Below are positions 21,785 to 33,493 of a stretch of 64,000 nucleotides of DNA, piece by piece. Below the pieces are notes generated by a model. It was not told the DNA's origin and did no database searches. It was given only the letters and a program-made list of their open reading frames with translations. Position 1 is the stretch's first letter; each line of letters opens with the position of its first letter. The stretch is from Klebsormidium nitens (lineage: Eukaryota > Streptophyta > Klebsormidiophyceae > Klebsormidiales > Klebsormidiaceae), in the NCBI GenBank assembly GCA_000708835.1, contig DF237157.1:1-64000 (forward strand). The letters run 5' to 3'. The position numbers and the translations under genes were made by a program.

Positions 21785-24700
21785 CTACCGGTAGCCAAGC
21801 GGACCGCTGTTTATGGTCACCATCTCGATCGGCTGTCCGACCACAATCGCCGTCGCCTTGGGGGCGGGCCCCTGCCAAACTCCGTCTTGCACGCGGTTCT
21901 CTTCCAGCGTTCGCCACTCCTGCAACCGTGGAACAACCAGAGCGTAAGAAAGAATCACTTGACAAGGGAAAGTATAACCCTATGAAACAGGTCGACGGCG
22001 TTTGCCTTCCAGAATTCGCCTCTCCTGCAACCGTAGAACAACCAGAGCGTAAGAAAAAATCATTCCGCCTGGAGAGATAACGTTTAAACAAGCTTGACGG
22101 CAGTTATCTGCCAGTGTTCGCCACTCCTGCAACGCCAGGGATCACAAGAGCGTAAGATGGGTTCCTTCCTCACGAGAGAGACTTTTTCGAACCACTTCGC
22201 AAGCGTTTATTCCACCCCCGCTCGCCGCTCTTGTTGAGTTCATCTCCTTTCTGCGAACTATACGTCTCAATAGACCGTTCACTACGGTTGAATCCGATGT
22301 CAACCTATCCAGCGCTCACCACTCCTCTCTATTCACTTCTCTTATACAACAGAAAATGTGTATCTTCAATGTCGTTCGCTCTAGTAAGCACTGTATCAGC
22401 CTCTCGTTTTGAGACGTCATATCTTCGGGCGCTCGAAAGCGTACGAGGACAAACGGAGCAGATCCTGACTTTTAGGCAATGGTTGATGAGAGCCTGGGCA
22501 TCGGCGAGGAGCTAAGACGACAGATTAGACGAGCACAAACTTGATCGAGATCTCATTCAAAGCTCCCTCAATCATTGACCGGACAAGTGGGTCCACATTG
22601 AAGGGCGCTGCGGGAAAGATCCCAACAGCCGCTCTTAAGATCAAAACTAAAGCTGGTAGAGACAACGGCGGTCTTTCAGGCCCTCTGAGGAGCAGTTTTG
22701 AGAGGATGCCTCTGATAAAGGCGGTACCATCATTTCTTCAGGACAATTGTCGTTCCAAAAAGCGGCAATAGAGTCTCCAGGGCAGGTTGTTCTGTCTACG
22801 CTGATCTTTTGTATCAAGTTTCGAGTAAGAGCACCTTTCTCAGAAACCCGCAAACATGCGTTTCGTCGAAGTTGAACCGCTCCCTAAGGTGGGCGGATTT
22901 TTTGTTGAGGAAAAAGTCTTCATTCGACAGGACCCAGTTCAACTTCCACTTAATCAGGCTTTAACCCATTCTCCAACCTGGCCAGAGCCAGTTTTCATTG
23001 ACCGGTTACCAAGGATGGTTAAGAGTGAAGATGCCCACCTGACAGAGAGCACACGTTGAGCACCACATGTGAAGGCATACATCCTCGATGAGGCTCCCCT
23101 GCAAGTGGAAGAAAAAACGGGCTCAAGAGCTCGTAAGCTGTGGGATGACATTGACTTCTCCCGGTTCACGTCCCTAACAAAAAGATGATGTGACCACGAC
23201 ATTTCGTGTCCTTCTGAAAAGCCTCAGGAAGCAAGGAGACAGGCAGGCGGAGATTTTACCTACCCCGTTGGTTTGTGCCGCAAAATGCCTCAAAGGCCGG
23301 CTCTGAAAATGTTTCACAAAGATAGCTAGGCGTTCGGTTTGCTCATATTGTGAACCGTTATGTGGCCAGCCTATCGTGCATAAGATCCCAGGATCCCCTA
23401 CGAGTATCCTATTTTCTCCATCTCCATTTTCTTCGCTTCTTCTCTCCAAGTTTTCTGTTTTTAACGTAACTGCTTTTACGTGGCTTGGGCTTGCTACATC
23501 TGTTGAACCAACACCCTCCTGTTTACCACTTTTCAACACGTAACAGTTGAAAAGACCTGACCGAACAAGCACATGATTCGAAGAGAACAGAGAAAGAAAC
23601 GACAGAGCTGAAACCCTCACCCCAGAGATGTTGAACCGTCTCCTCATCTTGTTCCGCCAGTAGCCCCCATACGACCAACCGCATATCATAAGCAGGATGC
23701 CCACATATACTAGCCAGCCAACGCCGGTCGCGGCGGTTATGATGAAGAGAACAATAAATGCCCCGATGCCTAGAGAAAAGTGCGTCAGTGCCTGGATGGT
23801 TGGATAAGAGAAAAGTCGTCAGTTCGGGAATGAGGTCAGTAGACAAAGAAATTTGTTGTCAGACAGAATTTATAAATCAGTGATGCTTACGAGTGGAGTC
23901 ATACAAGTCATTATTCATACACAGCGCAGAGCTTAGTCTAGGTCTGCTGATCCCAAGCAACGTTGCGTTTGAAATTGAGCTGCAAGGTTGAAGCCATGAT
24001 AGCCAAACAAGGAGCAGACAGCACAACAGAAAGAAGCTCCTGGTTTGAAAGTTTGACAATGTCAGCACCACTGAATGATGCGAAGATTTGGCTAAATGAA
24101 AAGCCAGGCCCATATCAGAAACTGTTTCATTAGAGGCCATAAAACCTAGGAGCCTCATGGAACGCTTCCCATCATAACACCTGTGTTATCAAGCTGCAAC
24201 ATGTGAAGGTTTTATTGAAAGGGCAGGTAATAACGGACATCTGAAGATGGTTTAGGATGGTCCCTCAGAATCAGTTCAAGTCCCTGATCTAAAACCAGTT
24301 CTCTTAACTTCATGGTAACTGAATGTGATGACCTCTGCTTTCCTGGTTGCAACGCTGAACGAAGGCGTAAAACCCTTTTGGTGTGTGCTTCTTACTGAGA
24401 CGGGAGATTGGTCAAGAGTCTTACCTGGGGAAAACACCTTCCTAATCCAGTCCTCTGCATCGCTTGGCCAAACGTCGTGTACGGAAACCTGAAGGCATGT
24501 GGAAGACAGTTCATCTCAGGCAGGATTCCAGGTGCATAAATTCTCACAGCTCACCGTACAAGTGGCACTGAATGCGTACCTGAAGGCACGCGCACTTTCT
24601 GATGCCCAAACTCTCAAGCTTGAAGGCAGTAAAATATCCCAAGATCAAACGTCCATACCAAAAAGTCTGATGAAAGTTCACGTGTGCATGTGTATGCTAT

Positions 24701-25314
24701 AACCAGGGTTGCTGCTTCAGGGTAACCACCTTGCAAATCGACTTCTGAGCATTCTGAATAGCAAACAGATGCAAGCTGCTCGTTTAGCAAGATCAGATTC
24801 CAATGTGCTGAACTCGAGAACAAGCCAGAACACCCCCTCTTGGAAACCCTCAGCTTCTCCTCCATCCCCTTTCTCTTTCTCGCGATATCGCAAGAAGCTT
24901 TTCTTATACATCATGCGACGCAACGCCAGCCAGGGCGCCATTCCCTTCCTTTATCAGCTTGCAAATCGTTTCGACTCTTAAAACATTAAGATTTTGCATC
25001 TTAGGGTGTTCAGCTCACCAGCACGTGAGGCAACACCGGTCGTCCCTCTTGTCACAACATCCGCAGACGCCCCCATCCCACAATCTGACGCCTTGCATTC
25101 CCATCTGGGGATAAGCAGGCCCTGGATATAACACCGCTGGGTAGCCTTGAGCAGCCATGTTTGGAACAACTAGAGTTGGGGGAGTGTACATTGGCCCCTG
25201 CGCTTGCATCATATGGATTTGGGGAACAGCAGGCTGGCCATAGACTGGGGCAGCGGAAGCAGTGCACTGAGCATCCAGGTAGTGCCCCCCTCGCTGGTGT
25301 TCTGGTGCTGCCAT
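21785..25314 (-). CDS. PLAC8 / FW2.2-like (cell number regulator) membrane protein
   Basis: Six exons: 25314-25019, 24488-24425, 24193-24181 (13-nt micro-exon, tentative), 23769-23621, 23098-23039 and 21919-21785. The total is 717 bases, 238 residues, and phases match only with the micro-exon included. Residues 1-75 are Pro/Tyr/Gln/Met-rich (YGQPAVPQIHMMQ). The Cys-rich PLAC8 core begins CGCCDKRDDRCCLTCW and continues FPYTTFGQAMQRTGLG. A long hydrophobic segment (IGAFIVLFIITAATGVGWLV) precedes GGYWRNKMRRRFNISG. The second Cys block is CLHMWCSTCALCQ, followed by the hallmark EWRTLEENRVQDGVW. Plant relatives sit at the plasma membrane and affect cell number, cadmium export or calcium uptake; the specific role here is unknown. 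The last intron holds an array of copies of the last exon's start. Confidence 0.85.
21905..22330 (-). repeat. tandem array of decayed last-exon-start copies (~100-bp period)
   Basis: On the minus strand the real junction (ttccacggttgcag, then gagtggcgaacgctggaaga) is followed upstream in the intron by copies anchored near 22007, 22112, 22214 and 22308. Spacing is 102, 105, about 102 and about 94 bp. The two nearest copies keep ttgcag and the exon words gagNggcgaa. The outer two are weaker. The shared unit also includes the intron words ttacgctctggttgtt. Confidence 0.85.
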
Positions 25315-26486
25315 AGCTTGCTGACCTCTGGTGCACTAGCACTGTCGGTGATGGTCTTAGGTGTTTGTGTCAGTTTCCTGCTCTTGAAAACGCCCGCGCT
25401 CTCGGTCCGCAAACAGCGGCGCAATGCAGCAGCTCATTGACCAAAGGCTTGTTGCTATGTAAAGCGACGCCCCTTCGCCCACCTGCCAGACACAGTCCTC
25501 GAGCCTCGGAGCTTCTTTGAGGTGACGTGTGAACAGGTTCGAGTAGCTCCTAGGTAAACTCTGCATGGTCCTTCGGATTTTCTGCCCTGAAGAATGTGCC
25601 TCCAAACCAGCATATTTTTCACCTGCCAAGCAACTTGAAGCCAAGGTTAAAAGTGCTGCCCAACTGGCAATGGGCATCATGGTGTGATGTGATGCCTCTG
25701 CACGAGGTTTTGCAGATCTGAGGTGGAACGAAGTCGCGTTGACTGCGAAGACCCGATGCAGGGGCGCGCGCCATCACATCACACCGGATCGGAAGAGGCA
25801 AGGGGTCCGGGGATCCCTCCAGGTCTGACATCGGCATGACATCAGATAGTTGCCAGTGCCACGTGGCAGCACACTGCATCGACATCTTGCATTCAAATTG
25901 TATTAGGCGCATCAAAGCTTCAAAGTTTCAGCAAAGGGAACATCCGGAGACTTGACATGAATTTCGGGTTCCTAGCACCCGTCGCAGCAATCCTTCTAGC
26001 TTGAACCTCAACATGGACTTAAAGAACAAATCTTGTTTAAGCCGATGCATGAAGACCTGTCAAACAGTCCCAAACGAGGTATCAAAGAATGGCAGGGGCG
26101 TCGGGCTAGGACTCGCACGAGAGATGCAAGACTAGATATGTGGCAAATCGACATCAGCACCGCCAGCCACTATAAGGTTGTAGAAGGCCCGGCGCTGAGA
26201 TGTGTTACAGATGAAGCTACAGCATTGTCCAATTGTGATTGAGAAGAATGATTCTATGGCAAATGACCGGGCGGCATTGTCTAGCATGAAAGTTGCTACT
26301 TACTCCGATAGTCACAGTCATTTCAGGCGGCAGCTTATGCTGCTCAAAGGTGTTCATAGTACGAGTCCTCCGAAACAAATGTGTTCGCATACGCAAATTG
26401 TCACGTTTGAGTTCCTCTATGATAACCTCCCTATTGTTTGCTTTGAACACAAATGCATGACCAGCTAAAGATGCCCATGCTTAATA
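25315..26486. other. intergenic segment upstream of the PLAC8 gene
   Basis: It lies between the PLAC8 start codon and the 3' end of the NARA5-like gene, both on the minus strand, so it should hold the PLAC8 promoter and the NARA5-like 3' UTR. No coding exon is visible. Confidence 0.5.
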
Positions 26487-29400
26487 TCAAGCAGCCCCGA
26501 CTTCATTCATTGCGAGCTTGAGTGCTTGTCCCCGCTTCGAGTGCTCCAACAACGCGGCTGCTGCTTGAGCCGCTACCTGGAAGCTCACCTCAAAAACCTG
26601 CCCTTCCCCATCGACCATCTTAACATACCCGTCGCTCGTTGCTTGCAACCGCTTGATCTCTTCTATAGGACTTAGCCTTTCAGAAACCCCGCCCCCACTC
26701 CATGATGAGCACGCGCCTTCTTCCGACAAAAAAGCATCAGTTTCATCCACCTCTGACGTATACCTCCGTTTTCCATTCCAAGAGGCTTCACCTGGCCGCG
26801 CCCTCCCTTCAGCGGCACCATTTTCCTGCAAATCCTCAGCAGACTCCCCAAGCAACAATCCATTACTAGTTGACAAGAGCGTCCGACTACCTCGAGAGAC
26901 ACCGACTCCTCGTTCTATTGACATTCCCACCCCGCTATCCCCGCTGGTCGACGCCCCATTTCCGTCCATTCTAGAACCACTTTTCAATCGAACTGTCACG
27001 ACTCCTTGCTGACGTTCTGTGTCCGAAAGTATGGACGCGAGGACGTCAGATTGAGCCACGTTTCGTCCGGCACCCACGCCCATTGCCGTCGCAGCCCCCA
27101 CGGCGTTCGCTAACGCCAGAGTGGTGATCGGGCCTGAATGAAAGCGGCGAAATGGTAAGTGGTCCGGGAAAGATGATCTTCTCAGGGTTTGCCTCCGCGC
27201 TAGGCTTGCGCGACAGAGCCTAAAAGCGAGTCAAAGACCCATGTTCATGGGTGTCGCATTTAGTACGATAGTGTCCGACCATGGCGAGCTATATCGTTGG
27301 CCCGTGCGCGATACTGAAATTGTGGTGCGATACAGAATTGGGCAGGCTCACTGCGTTCGCTAACGCCAGGGTGATGATCAGGCCTGGACGGTAAACGGCG
27401 AATCTGCTAGTGGTCCGCAAATTGAGTAAGACGAAAGAAAAGGAGATTACAATCCGGCAACCCACAGCGTTAGCTAACGCCTGCCTGCCTGATGATCGGG
27501 CCTGAACAGAAAAGACGAATCTCTTAGTGATCCAGAAATAATAGAAGAAAAAGCGAAGAAAGAACTTTAGCAACCCTGCAGCGTCTGCGAACGCCAGGAT
27601 GGTGATCGGGCCTGAAAGGAAGGCGGCGAGTTTGATAGTGGTACCGGAACGAGAAGACAGAAGCGAAGGAGGATAAATTCGGCGGTCCCAAGGCGTTCGC
27701 TAATGCCAAAATGTTGATCGGCCCTGGAAAAAGCCAGCGACTTAAATAGTGGTACCAGAACAAGAAGAGGAAAGCGAAGTATGGAACTTCGGGAGCGCCA
27801 CGGCTTTCACTAACGCCAGGTGGTGTTCAGGCCCAAACTAAATGAAGAATATTTGTACGCTGGTCTGGAGGAAGGGAAGACGAAAGCAAAGGAACGAAAA
27901 GTTTTGCAGCTCCAATGGCGTTCGCGAAAGCCAGGGTGGTGAATGAGACCGCAACTTTGTCAACGGTCCGAGCAAGAGAAGACGGAAGCCGAGATAAGCA
28001 TCTTCGGCAAAGCCCGCGGAAAAAATGTCCATTGAAACTTGGAACTGCACCCGGACATTTCCTGGAAGACACTCAGACAAACACCGAGTTCTGCGGGAGC
28101 GAGTTTAGTATTCGTTTGGGTAACCGATCGGATGCTTCTGGCTGGCAAGTCTAGCGAAGTAAGGAACCGATCAACACGAAAGCAGTCGTGAGAAGCGTCC
28201 AGAGGGATTCCTTCCGTTCACTAGAAAGTCAGACCCCCGACCCACCTTCCCCTCGGATGAAGCCCAACACGACGGCGGCCGCGAAGCTGTCCCCGCACCC
28301 GACCGTATCCGCGACGTCTATTCGATATGCAGGAAGCCAAAAGCTCCCCTCGTGCGTCGTCATATGGCAGCCTCGGCCGCCGTCCTTTATGACGACCCTG
28401 TAGCAGCAGAAGACTCCAGGGTCAATCATCTGGTGTCCTTAGGGCTTTGCTTAGTTGTTTGGGGTTCATAGTTGTTTTCTATAACACATGGTTCTAAGGT
28501 TAAAACCTGATCTTCAATGCGCGTATCGGACAAAGCACCTCTTTGAAGGCTGAGGCGCTTGCGTAAGGCCGACAATCTGACGGACATTCAACTCAACAAT
28601 CGTGCAGAACTCGGGAGTATAAGAACTTCCAAAGGGGCACCGAAGCAAGAACGAGTTGAGCAGATGAGTGGTTGCTCGTTGCGAAGGCCGGGGACCCAGT
28701 CAAATGAAAAGATGATCCAAACTGAATACCTTGCCTCCTAGTGCTACAAGCATGGTGGATCACCTGGGGGTCTTGTCTAACCATAGGTCGTGAAGCAGTA
28801 TCCTTCCAGCGGCTTTCACATCTTTTCCCCAACTTTCGGTGATGGAGTGTATTTCGCACGGTGTTCGAACAGGTAAAGGAACCAGGTTCAATGAAAGCTG
28901 CAAGATCACTGTCAGCTCAATAGCTTGCAAAGATCGCCCGCCTCTTCCGGACCAATGACAAGGCCGAAAGGTAAGGACTTACCACTGGATCGCACCCCCC
29001 CGGTTGAGCAACGCTTCTGCTGCGGCCTCCTGATCCCGCAGACCAGTAATCGTTTCTGCCTGCAGACGAAGCGACACGTGTCACCCCTTTACAGGTCCTT
29101 TGACTGATACAAACTCATTTGAGGAATCCTTAGGTTCAAGCCATTCTCTCTCAACAAAGCATTGCAGAAGTACTGATCCTTCGACCCTCTTGAAACCTCC
29201 AACCTCTTGCAACTGCAATCACCCAGTTCCACAGGTGCCAAAGGCGCCCTGCTTTGACGCTGCTTCCCAACCGCTTTGTACTTTGTGACCAAACTTTGCC
29301 GTCGTACTGTTACAATTCTAGGATGAGGCAAGAGGCTTACCTCCTCCGCCGTCATCAGCACGACGTCACTGAGTCTCATCAGTGTCTCCACGCATTCCCG

Positions 29401-31605
29401 TTTGTAGTCACCTGCAAAGCAGACACGACTTGAATCATATGGTTGGCATGACAATTTTCTCTTTGCTGTTTGCTCCTTGCTGATCAACGGGGCAGAACCA
29501 ATCCGCAGAGGCCTGCAAAATCAAACTCAATTTAATGCTGCTGCCGACCATGCAAACCGATCATTCTGAGCTCCAAATTAATAGGCAATCTGGCCCTGGG
29601 AACAACGAGGCCTCAAATTCCGAGCCGCCGCCATAAGCCGCCAGACGAGGCCTCACTTGCTTTGCAAAAGGCCTCCCCACGAGGCCCCGGGTCGAAGAAG
29701 ACGGCGGCTCCGTGTTCCCGAGCCTTGCGAAGTGCGACGTGTACGGTGGGCGGAGGCAGCTCGTCGTACACAAATCCGTTGCAGAAAACGGCCCTCGACC
29801 TATGGTTACGTGGAGGTTAAGGGCCAGAACAAGGTTCTGGAAGCTTTTCAAGAAGGGGAGAGTGGGTGAGTTGAGAGGAGCCGAGGAAACAGGAGCCAAG
29901 GAGAAAGACGGCAGATGATTTTGTCACAAGAGCGACATGGCAGCCCCAATACCCGAATGGGAGACTGATCAGTCAACAAAATCCGAAGGAGTTGAATTGA
30001 AGATACTGTTGCTTGGGTGAACACGCCTGTACATCGAGAGAAAGTGGACAGAGGACAGATATAAAATGGTTGAAACCAGAAAGAAGAAAGGAAATATCCA
30101 AGATTGAAAGTTCAAAACGGAAAGGTCTCATAAGCACCACACAAACAAAGGAACTCCGTCCAACGGCTCGTTTAAAGCAGGACCTGCAGTGTCTTGAAAC
30201 ACTAAACACTATGCTTACTCAAAACCTATGGTGTAGCTCTATTGGCCCCCACCTGCTCATCAGCTTCTCAAACGCCGGTGGCAGCTCCGTCAACCGGCTG
30301 AAGGCCGGACCTTTGTTGAAGTCAAACCGGCTGCAGAACGTGTGGCCGTCCGTCGGGTGAATGATCACCCAACACAGCAGCGTCTCCCCGTCATAGTCCT
30401 CCCCCCCGAGCGGCGCCTCCCCACTTTCTTGAACTTCCTGAAACCCAACCCCCTCAGACGCCAAGACCCGCCGTAAGAAGTCCCCAAAGACCTCCTCTCC
30501 AATGTGCCCTAAAGCAGTGCACCGGAGACCGAGGCGCGCGGCTGCTATGGCAGTGTTGCAGTTACCCCCACCTTCCCACTGAGTTTCAGGTGGGGGGCGA
30601 GCGACCATAGCGTCCATGTAGGCACGGCGACGGGGCTTGTCAGTGGGGGGAAGCTCCTCAACCTAGTTGCGGTGGTTAAGGGTTTAAGAACATGGTTTGG
30701 CTGCTTTTGTAATGACCGTTAGTGGTTGAGTAGTGGCTTGAAAGTATCAGTTTGAGATAATGTTTTGGCATGGTTGGTCCTTGACTCGTTTGTGATCAAC
30801 TAGTGACTCAAAAGTGGTTTGCCAGTCTGACTGGGATTGCTATGAGGCCAATCTCCTGGATGTTTTGATCAGAAATGGCAAACCGAGGTTTGACCTTGAA
30901 CAGAACTGGAAAATTGTGAACCGAGGTCAACTGAGTATGCCCTTACAACGTTTGGGATGTGTGTTGAGTTATGGAGCTCCACCACATGATAGCAAGATCA
31001 AGAACCGTGACAGCTATGAAATAAGTCTAATCTCAGCCACCAACCCCTGGGTTGAAAACCCTATTGAGAAGACGATCAGAAACGCTGAACTGGGCAAGTC
31101 AGCATGCTTTGCATCTTCCATGCGTCTGATGGATGTAGAGCAGATAAGAAGAACTCCATGATCTTCCATAATCAACTCAACCTCCCTTCTCATCACAGAC
31201 TATTTGTTTGCTGATATATGAAAGACGTGAACTCACATGCTTAACGATGTCAACGCACAGGTTTCCCAGAGTCACCACGTCGATTATCCCCGCATCAGTT
31301 CCTGAATCTAGACTCTGGCTAGCGTCAACCACAGTTGCCGCAAGGCTCTTGGCACTGGTTCTCTTCTTGCTGGGCCTGGTTTGCTGTTGAGCTGACAACT
31401 TGTCTTGAAGCTTGACCAGGCGAAAATCATTGTGGCCTTTTGCAAGATCATCCACTCTACCGACCACACCACCGAGGATCACTGCACGAAAAGTATGCCT
31501 GAAGGATCCGGGTGTGGGTGAAAACTCATGGATGCTCTGTCCTTTCTGTAGTTGCAAATGCGGCGCCCTCCAAGAACTTGTCTGGAGAACCTCTGTACCG
31601 ATCAT
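26487..31605 (-). CDS. NARA5: NARA5-like PfkB-family carbohydrate kinase
   Basis: Seven exons: 31605-31237, 30662-30253, 29799-29657, 29411-29341, 29059-28983, 28397-28246 and 27133-26487. The total is 1869 bases, 622 residues, all phases matching. Residues 1-105 are a long, basic, probably plastid-targeting N-terminus. The kinase fold begins DVVTLGNLCVDIVKHV. It has the PfkB glycine motif EGGGNCNTAIAAARLGL (about 153-169), FFDPGPRGEAF, LMRLSDVVLMTAEE and the ATP-site/catalytic signature DTVGCGDSF (about 387-395, last Asp the expected base). LALANAVGAATAMGVGAGRNVA closes the domain. Arabidopsis NARA5 (At4g27600) has the same motifs and is needed for accumulation of Rubisco and other plastid-encoded photosynthetic proteins; its substrate is not established. 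About 175 further residues form a polar tail not expected in the family. The start ATG is the first giving a transit-like N-terminus and is less certain than the rest. Confidence 0.9.
27103..27960 (-). repeat. tandem array of decayed last-exon-start copies (~112-bp period)
   Basis: The start of the last NARA5-like exon (acceptor ttcattcag, then gcccgatcaccactctggcg) is repeated upstream in the last intron. On the plus strand the anchor gcgttcgctaacgc lies at 27103 in the real exon. Copies follow at about 27353, 27468, 27581, 27693, 27803 and 27918, with steps of 115, 113, 112, 110 and 115 after a first gap of 250. Four of the six copies still have AG at the acceptor position. Copy 27918 keeps the longest exon match (TTLAFANAIGAA against TTLALANAVGAA). 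The rest of each unit is intron sequence ending in gaaga/gcgaag words. Confidence 0.92.
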
Positions 31606-33493
31606 CTTAACCGACGAGAAAATCCAATCACCACCACTGTCTTACGCGCTCCTTTTCCAAATATACCGACCTCCTTGGCAATCGTGGCCACACATTATAC
31701 TTTTCTTTTGACTGCTTCTTGTTTAAATTACATTTTCAACCTCCATATAGCGCTGAGTTTGACGCGCTCTTGCCTGATCGTCCTTGCTGCCAAAAGGATC
31801 CGCGCTGCAAGAAGCTTGAGCCCCAAAAGAAGTGTGGGTAAGGATTCCAGATTGCGCTTTCTGAGTTGCTCTTGAAAGCAGAACGCAAGTTCTGTCTTGT
31901 TCTTGTTCTTGTCACTTGAAGACAGAAGGAAAGCGCAGCTTCATGATTCAGGAGTCTGAGATCAGAGAAACCTCAGCTGAGCAGCCCTGAGCTGCGCAGG
32001 ATACCTAGGTAAGCAGGTGTGACGACCGTCGAGTGCATTTGAAGTTTTCGCTATCGAAAACCCCAAGGAAACTACCCAGCGGGTTACCTACGCAAATTTG
32101 AAATTCCTTTGACTAGTAGGGAGAAAGGGTTCTTCACGTGGTACTAACCAGACACTATTGTTTCGACCTGTGGTTCGAAACGTTGGCCCAAATTCAAATT
32201 TGAAAGTCTCCTTTCCGCTTGCGTTGCCTGCATTGCCAGGCTGCAATTGCAACAAGTGGGAGTCTTGCTGGCTGTGGGAGCGCTCTGCCTCTATATCTAT
32301 TCGTGAAAAGCAGTGTTGGTTGCTTGCCCTGTCGCCTCGTCATTGCAACGCGTCTTTCTCTTGGACGTTCGTTCGCAGAGTCGGCAATCTACTCGAAGCA
32401 AGGTGAACAAAGACCTGTGCGCGCCGCCTCATTCCGGTCAATCAATTCGTGCAGCAGAAAAGTCTCTAAAGAAGGTAAGCAATCTGGCGCGATCTTATGC
32501 TTGCGTTGTTACTTTCGCCATTCCTCGGATCAGCTCTTGTGCCTCTTGTTAATGAAAAGGCACATACAGAAGAGTGTGTATTAATATCTATGTTGCACCA
32601 CAGTTCATCGAGTTTGGACAAAAACGGTCGATGGCTTCCCTTACCCACATCTTATGGTGCTTTTTACAGATTACTGGGTCTCGTTCAATAACCATTGTCC
32701 CCACATCCTTGCGGTTGAGTTTTTAGTACTAGTATCGAAAAGCCTTTCAAACCAATATTCTGGCAAAGTAACTGCCGAGAAAGATGGGGACGTGACCTTG
32801 GTGCTTGCAGACAATATCTTGCAATAGACAATCAAAGTGCTCGCCGCTGTCTGTTCTTACCGTCTCTCGATCTGGCTGCATGGTGGCTGCACTGCTTATC
32901 AACAGTTCTGGCCACTAAGCCATTTAACATGTATGCAACATTCAGCAACATCTTTTCAATAGATTGGCCTTTGTTACTAATCCTGAAGCTCCACATACCT
33001 CACTAATAAGATCAGCCCTTTAGTCAAGCGCCTGCGCCTGTTGGCTCAGCTTCATATCAAGACTATCCTAGCCAGTGGGTACTTTGGGAGCTTGAGCTGC
33101 CCTTTTGATTGGGCAATTTTGGGCCTCTTCACCGGTTCTTGGGGCCGTTGGTTCAAGGGCATGGTAAACATGCATCGAGTCTGAGTTTGTGGTCTCAATT
33201 GCGTCTTGATTCTTTTACCGCTTTCCTAAAACAATTTACCACAGGTCCCTTGTACGCAGGTTATGATGGGCTCTCGATACACACCTTGTTCCTCCAGTAC
33301 TTGAACATGCACCTTGATGAGTTATGTTTTGTCACTGAATCACAGATCTGATCTCTTTTCTTTCTGCAACTCAGGTTCTCATTGCTCTACAAGATGGCTT
33401 CCTTTGGAAATGAGGCTGACATGTAGGAGATGACCACTGAACAGCTGATTCATCCTATCAATTATTCACAGGCATTGTTTGGCTCCATTGCAG
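31606..33493. promoter_or_regulatory. head-to-head upstream region with probable 5' UTR intron
   Basis: This is the region between the divergent starts of the NARA5-like gene (-) and the HeH-like gene (+). A good donor (aaagaag|gtaagc) at 32476 and an acceptor (ccattgcag) ending at 33493, immediately before the ATG, suggest a 1-kb 5' UTR intron for the plus-strand gene. I see no other coding exon. Confidence 0.45.

Noticed and set aside
27103-27960. CRISPR-like array
   Set aside because: Repeats are degenerate, ~110 bp apart, lie inside a eukaryotic intron and derive from the adjacent exon. There are no constant short repeats with unique spacers.
27103-27960. Mutually exclusive alternative exons
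   Set aside because: The copies lack donors after the exon-like part and diverge after ~45 bases, so they cannot serve as complete internal exons. Use as decoy or alternative acceptors remains possible.
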